Shown here: positions 39,819 to 40,442 of the stretch, one piece after another
Numbering within the stretch: position 1 is the stretch's first letter
Layout of the letters: each line of letters opens with the position of its first letter
From: Coemansia sp. RSA 922
Lineage: Eukaryota > Kickxellomycota > Kickxellomycetes > Kickxellales > Kickxellaceae
Reading direction: 5' to 3'
Assembly (NCBI GenBank): GCA_027577415.1
Contig: JANBQS010000075.1
Location: 1-40,442, forward strand
DNA length: 40,442 bases
The notes under the pieces: model-generated
What the model saw: the letters and a program-made list of their open reading frames with translations, nothing else
Databases searched by the model: none
Told to the model about the DNA's origin: nothing
Program-made: the position numbers and the translations under genes

Positions 39819-40259
39819 ATGGATTTGTCTAAGAACGGGCCTATAATGACTGAACTGTTTAATAACAGACTGGCATTTTACTACAACAATCCCACTTCAG
39901 GGCTATTAGCTTATCATGCATTCCGCAAGCTTTATAACAGCAAGACTAATGAGCCTCTTGCACTATTTTTGTTTGATGGAAATAAACATGCCCCAAATTA
40001 TTTTAGTTCTCCCATTAATCCAACGTGGGTTGTGGCAGTCCAGTATAAAGATGGCCTTCCAATTCTAAGTAATAATACAATAGCTCATGGGCTACTTGCT
40101 GACAACATCATGCAAGTGAATGGTTATGTACAGATGCACAGCCCTGAATCTCTGGGTGAGATAGAGCAGTTTCCCAAAGGGTTGAACATTGACGACGTAA
40201 CTGAAACTCCAGAAGCAACAGAGGAATTGATGGAAATATTGAGTCAGCTTGCAATTTGA
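39819..40259 (+). CDS. Orphan protein of 146 residues
   Basis: No family recognised. Starts MDLSKNGPIMTEL at an ATG with a TATA box upstream. The first two thirds look compactly folded (aromatic and hydrophobic runs such as LLAYHAFRKLYN, EPLALFLFDGN, TWVVAVQYKDGLPIL, IAHGLLADNIMQVNGYV); the last 35 residues are acidic (TETPEATEELMEI). No signal peptide or membrane segment. AT-rich codons, like the other small genes nearby and the F-box array and unlike the housekeeping genes. Confidence 0.6.
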   Translation: MDLSKNGPIMTELFNNRLAFYYNNPTSGLLAYHAFRKLYNSKTNEPLALFLFDGNKHAPNYFSSPINPTWVVAVQYKDGLPILSNNTIAHGLLADNIMQVNGYVQMHSPESLGEIEQFPKGLNIDDVTETPEATEELMEILSQLAI

Positions 40260-40442
40260 TGCGAAAGATGCCTTTCTACAGTTGAATTTTTATATCGCAC
40301 ATTACCAATCCGGCTCAGCTATAACTGACTCGGCTCGTTTATGGTAGTAGCTAACGGCTCAGTTATAACAGTGTCGACGTACTCTGGCGCGATTGGCCGA
40401 CGGCGATGATGTGGAAGAGAATGCTTGTGGTGCTCTTTTCGT
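40260..40442. other. Right-edge flank with a short direct repeat
   Basis: GGCTCAG-Y-TATAAC occurs at 40312-40325 and 40356-40369, 44 bp apart, with a partial third copy (CGGCTCGTTTAT) between. No gene seen before the window ends. Confidence 0.4.

Noticed and set aside
1..40442. tRNA, rRNA and CRISPR search by eye
   Set aside because: No convincing A/B box pair, cloverleaf, 5S-like sequence or spaced repeat array was seen; short RNA genes could still be missed without a covariance search.

Overview
The window looks like nuclear DNA of an intron-poor filamentous fungus. A Kickxellomycotina-type, early-diverging lineage is my best guess, from the style of the proteins rather than any search. 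It encodes single-exon genes for TORC1 (KOG1), the COP9 signalosome (CSN2), peroxisomal beta-oxidation (FOX2 ending in AKL), nuclear mRNA export (GLE1), SUMO processing (ULP1), an alternative oxidase and the iron-sulphur factor ISA2. None of these genes needs an intron to read through.

Layout. Positions 1-5211 carry the 3' part of a large multi-pass membrane protein gene, open at the left edge. Positions 5287-14305 hold a tandem, same-strand array of F-box-like/leucine-rich-repeat paralogues: three intact genes (here A, B and D), one copy broken by a 507-bp insertion and other lesions (C), and one 3' gene fragment (B'). Positions 14516-25704 are a compact housekeeping block (FOX2, KOG1, CSN2, ULP1). 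Positions about 26000-31450 are an AT-rich graveyard: two relics of one protein family with a PD-(D/E)XK-like core (possibly FunK1 N-terminal regions), a 1387-bp Tc1/mariner-like element with 42-bp perfect terminal repeats flanked by TA, and the end of a LINE-type reverse transcriptase. Positions 31573-37388 return to housekeeping genes (HGH1, GLE1, AOX, ISA2, and a small probable mitochondrial membrane protein). Positions 37665-40259 hold three small, AT-rich orphan genes, one with a frame break in an A9 run.

The part most worth a second look is the F-box/LRR array. Genes A, B and C share an exact 11-bp element at almost the same distance (about 97 bp) upstream of each ATG, inverted in B. 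A and C also share a longer upstream block containing CAAAGGGGCG, which recurs upstream of the frameshifted small gene near 38.5 kb. The array shows birth and decay of paralogues together with their control regions, as expected of a fast-evolving substrate-receptor family. SCF-adaptor function is inferred from the fold-like pattern only. No rRNA, tRNA or CRISPR array was recognised.
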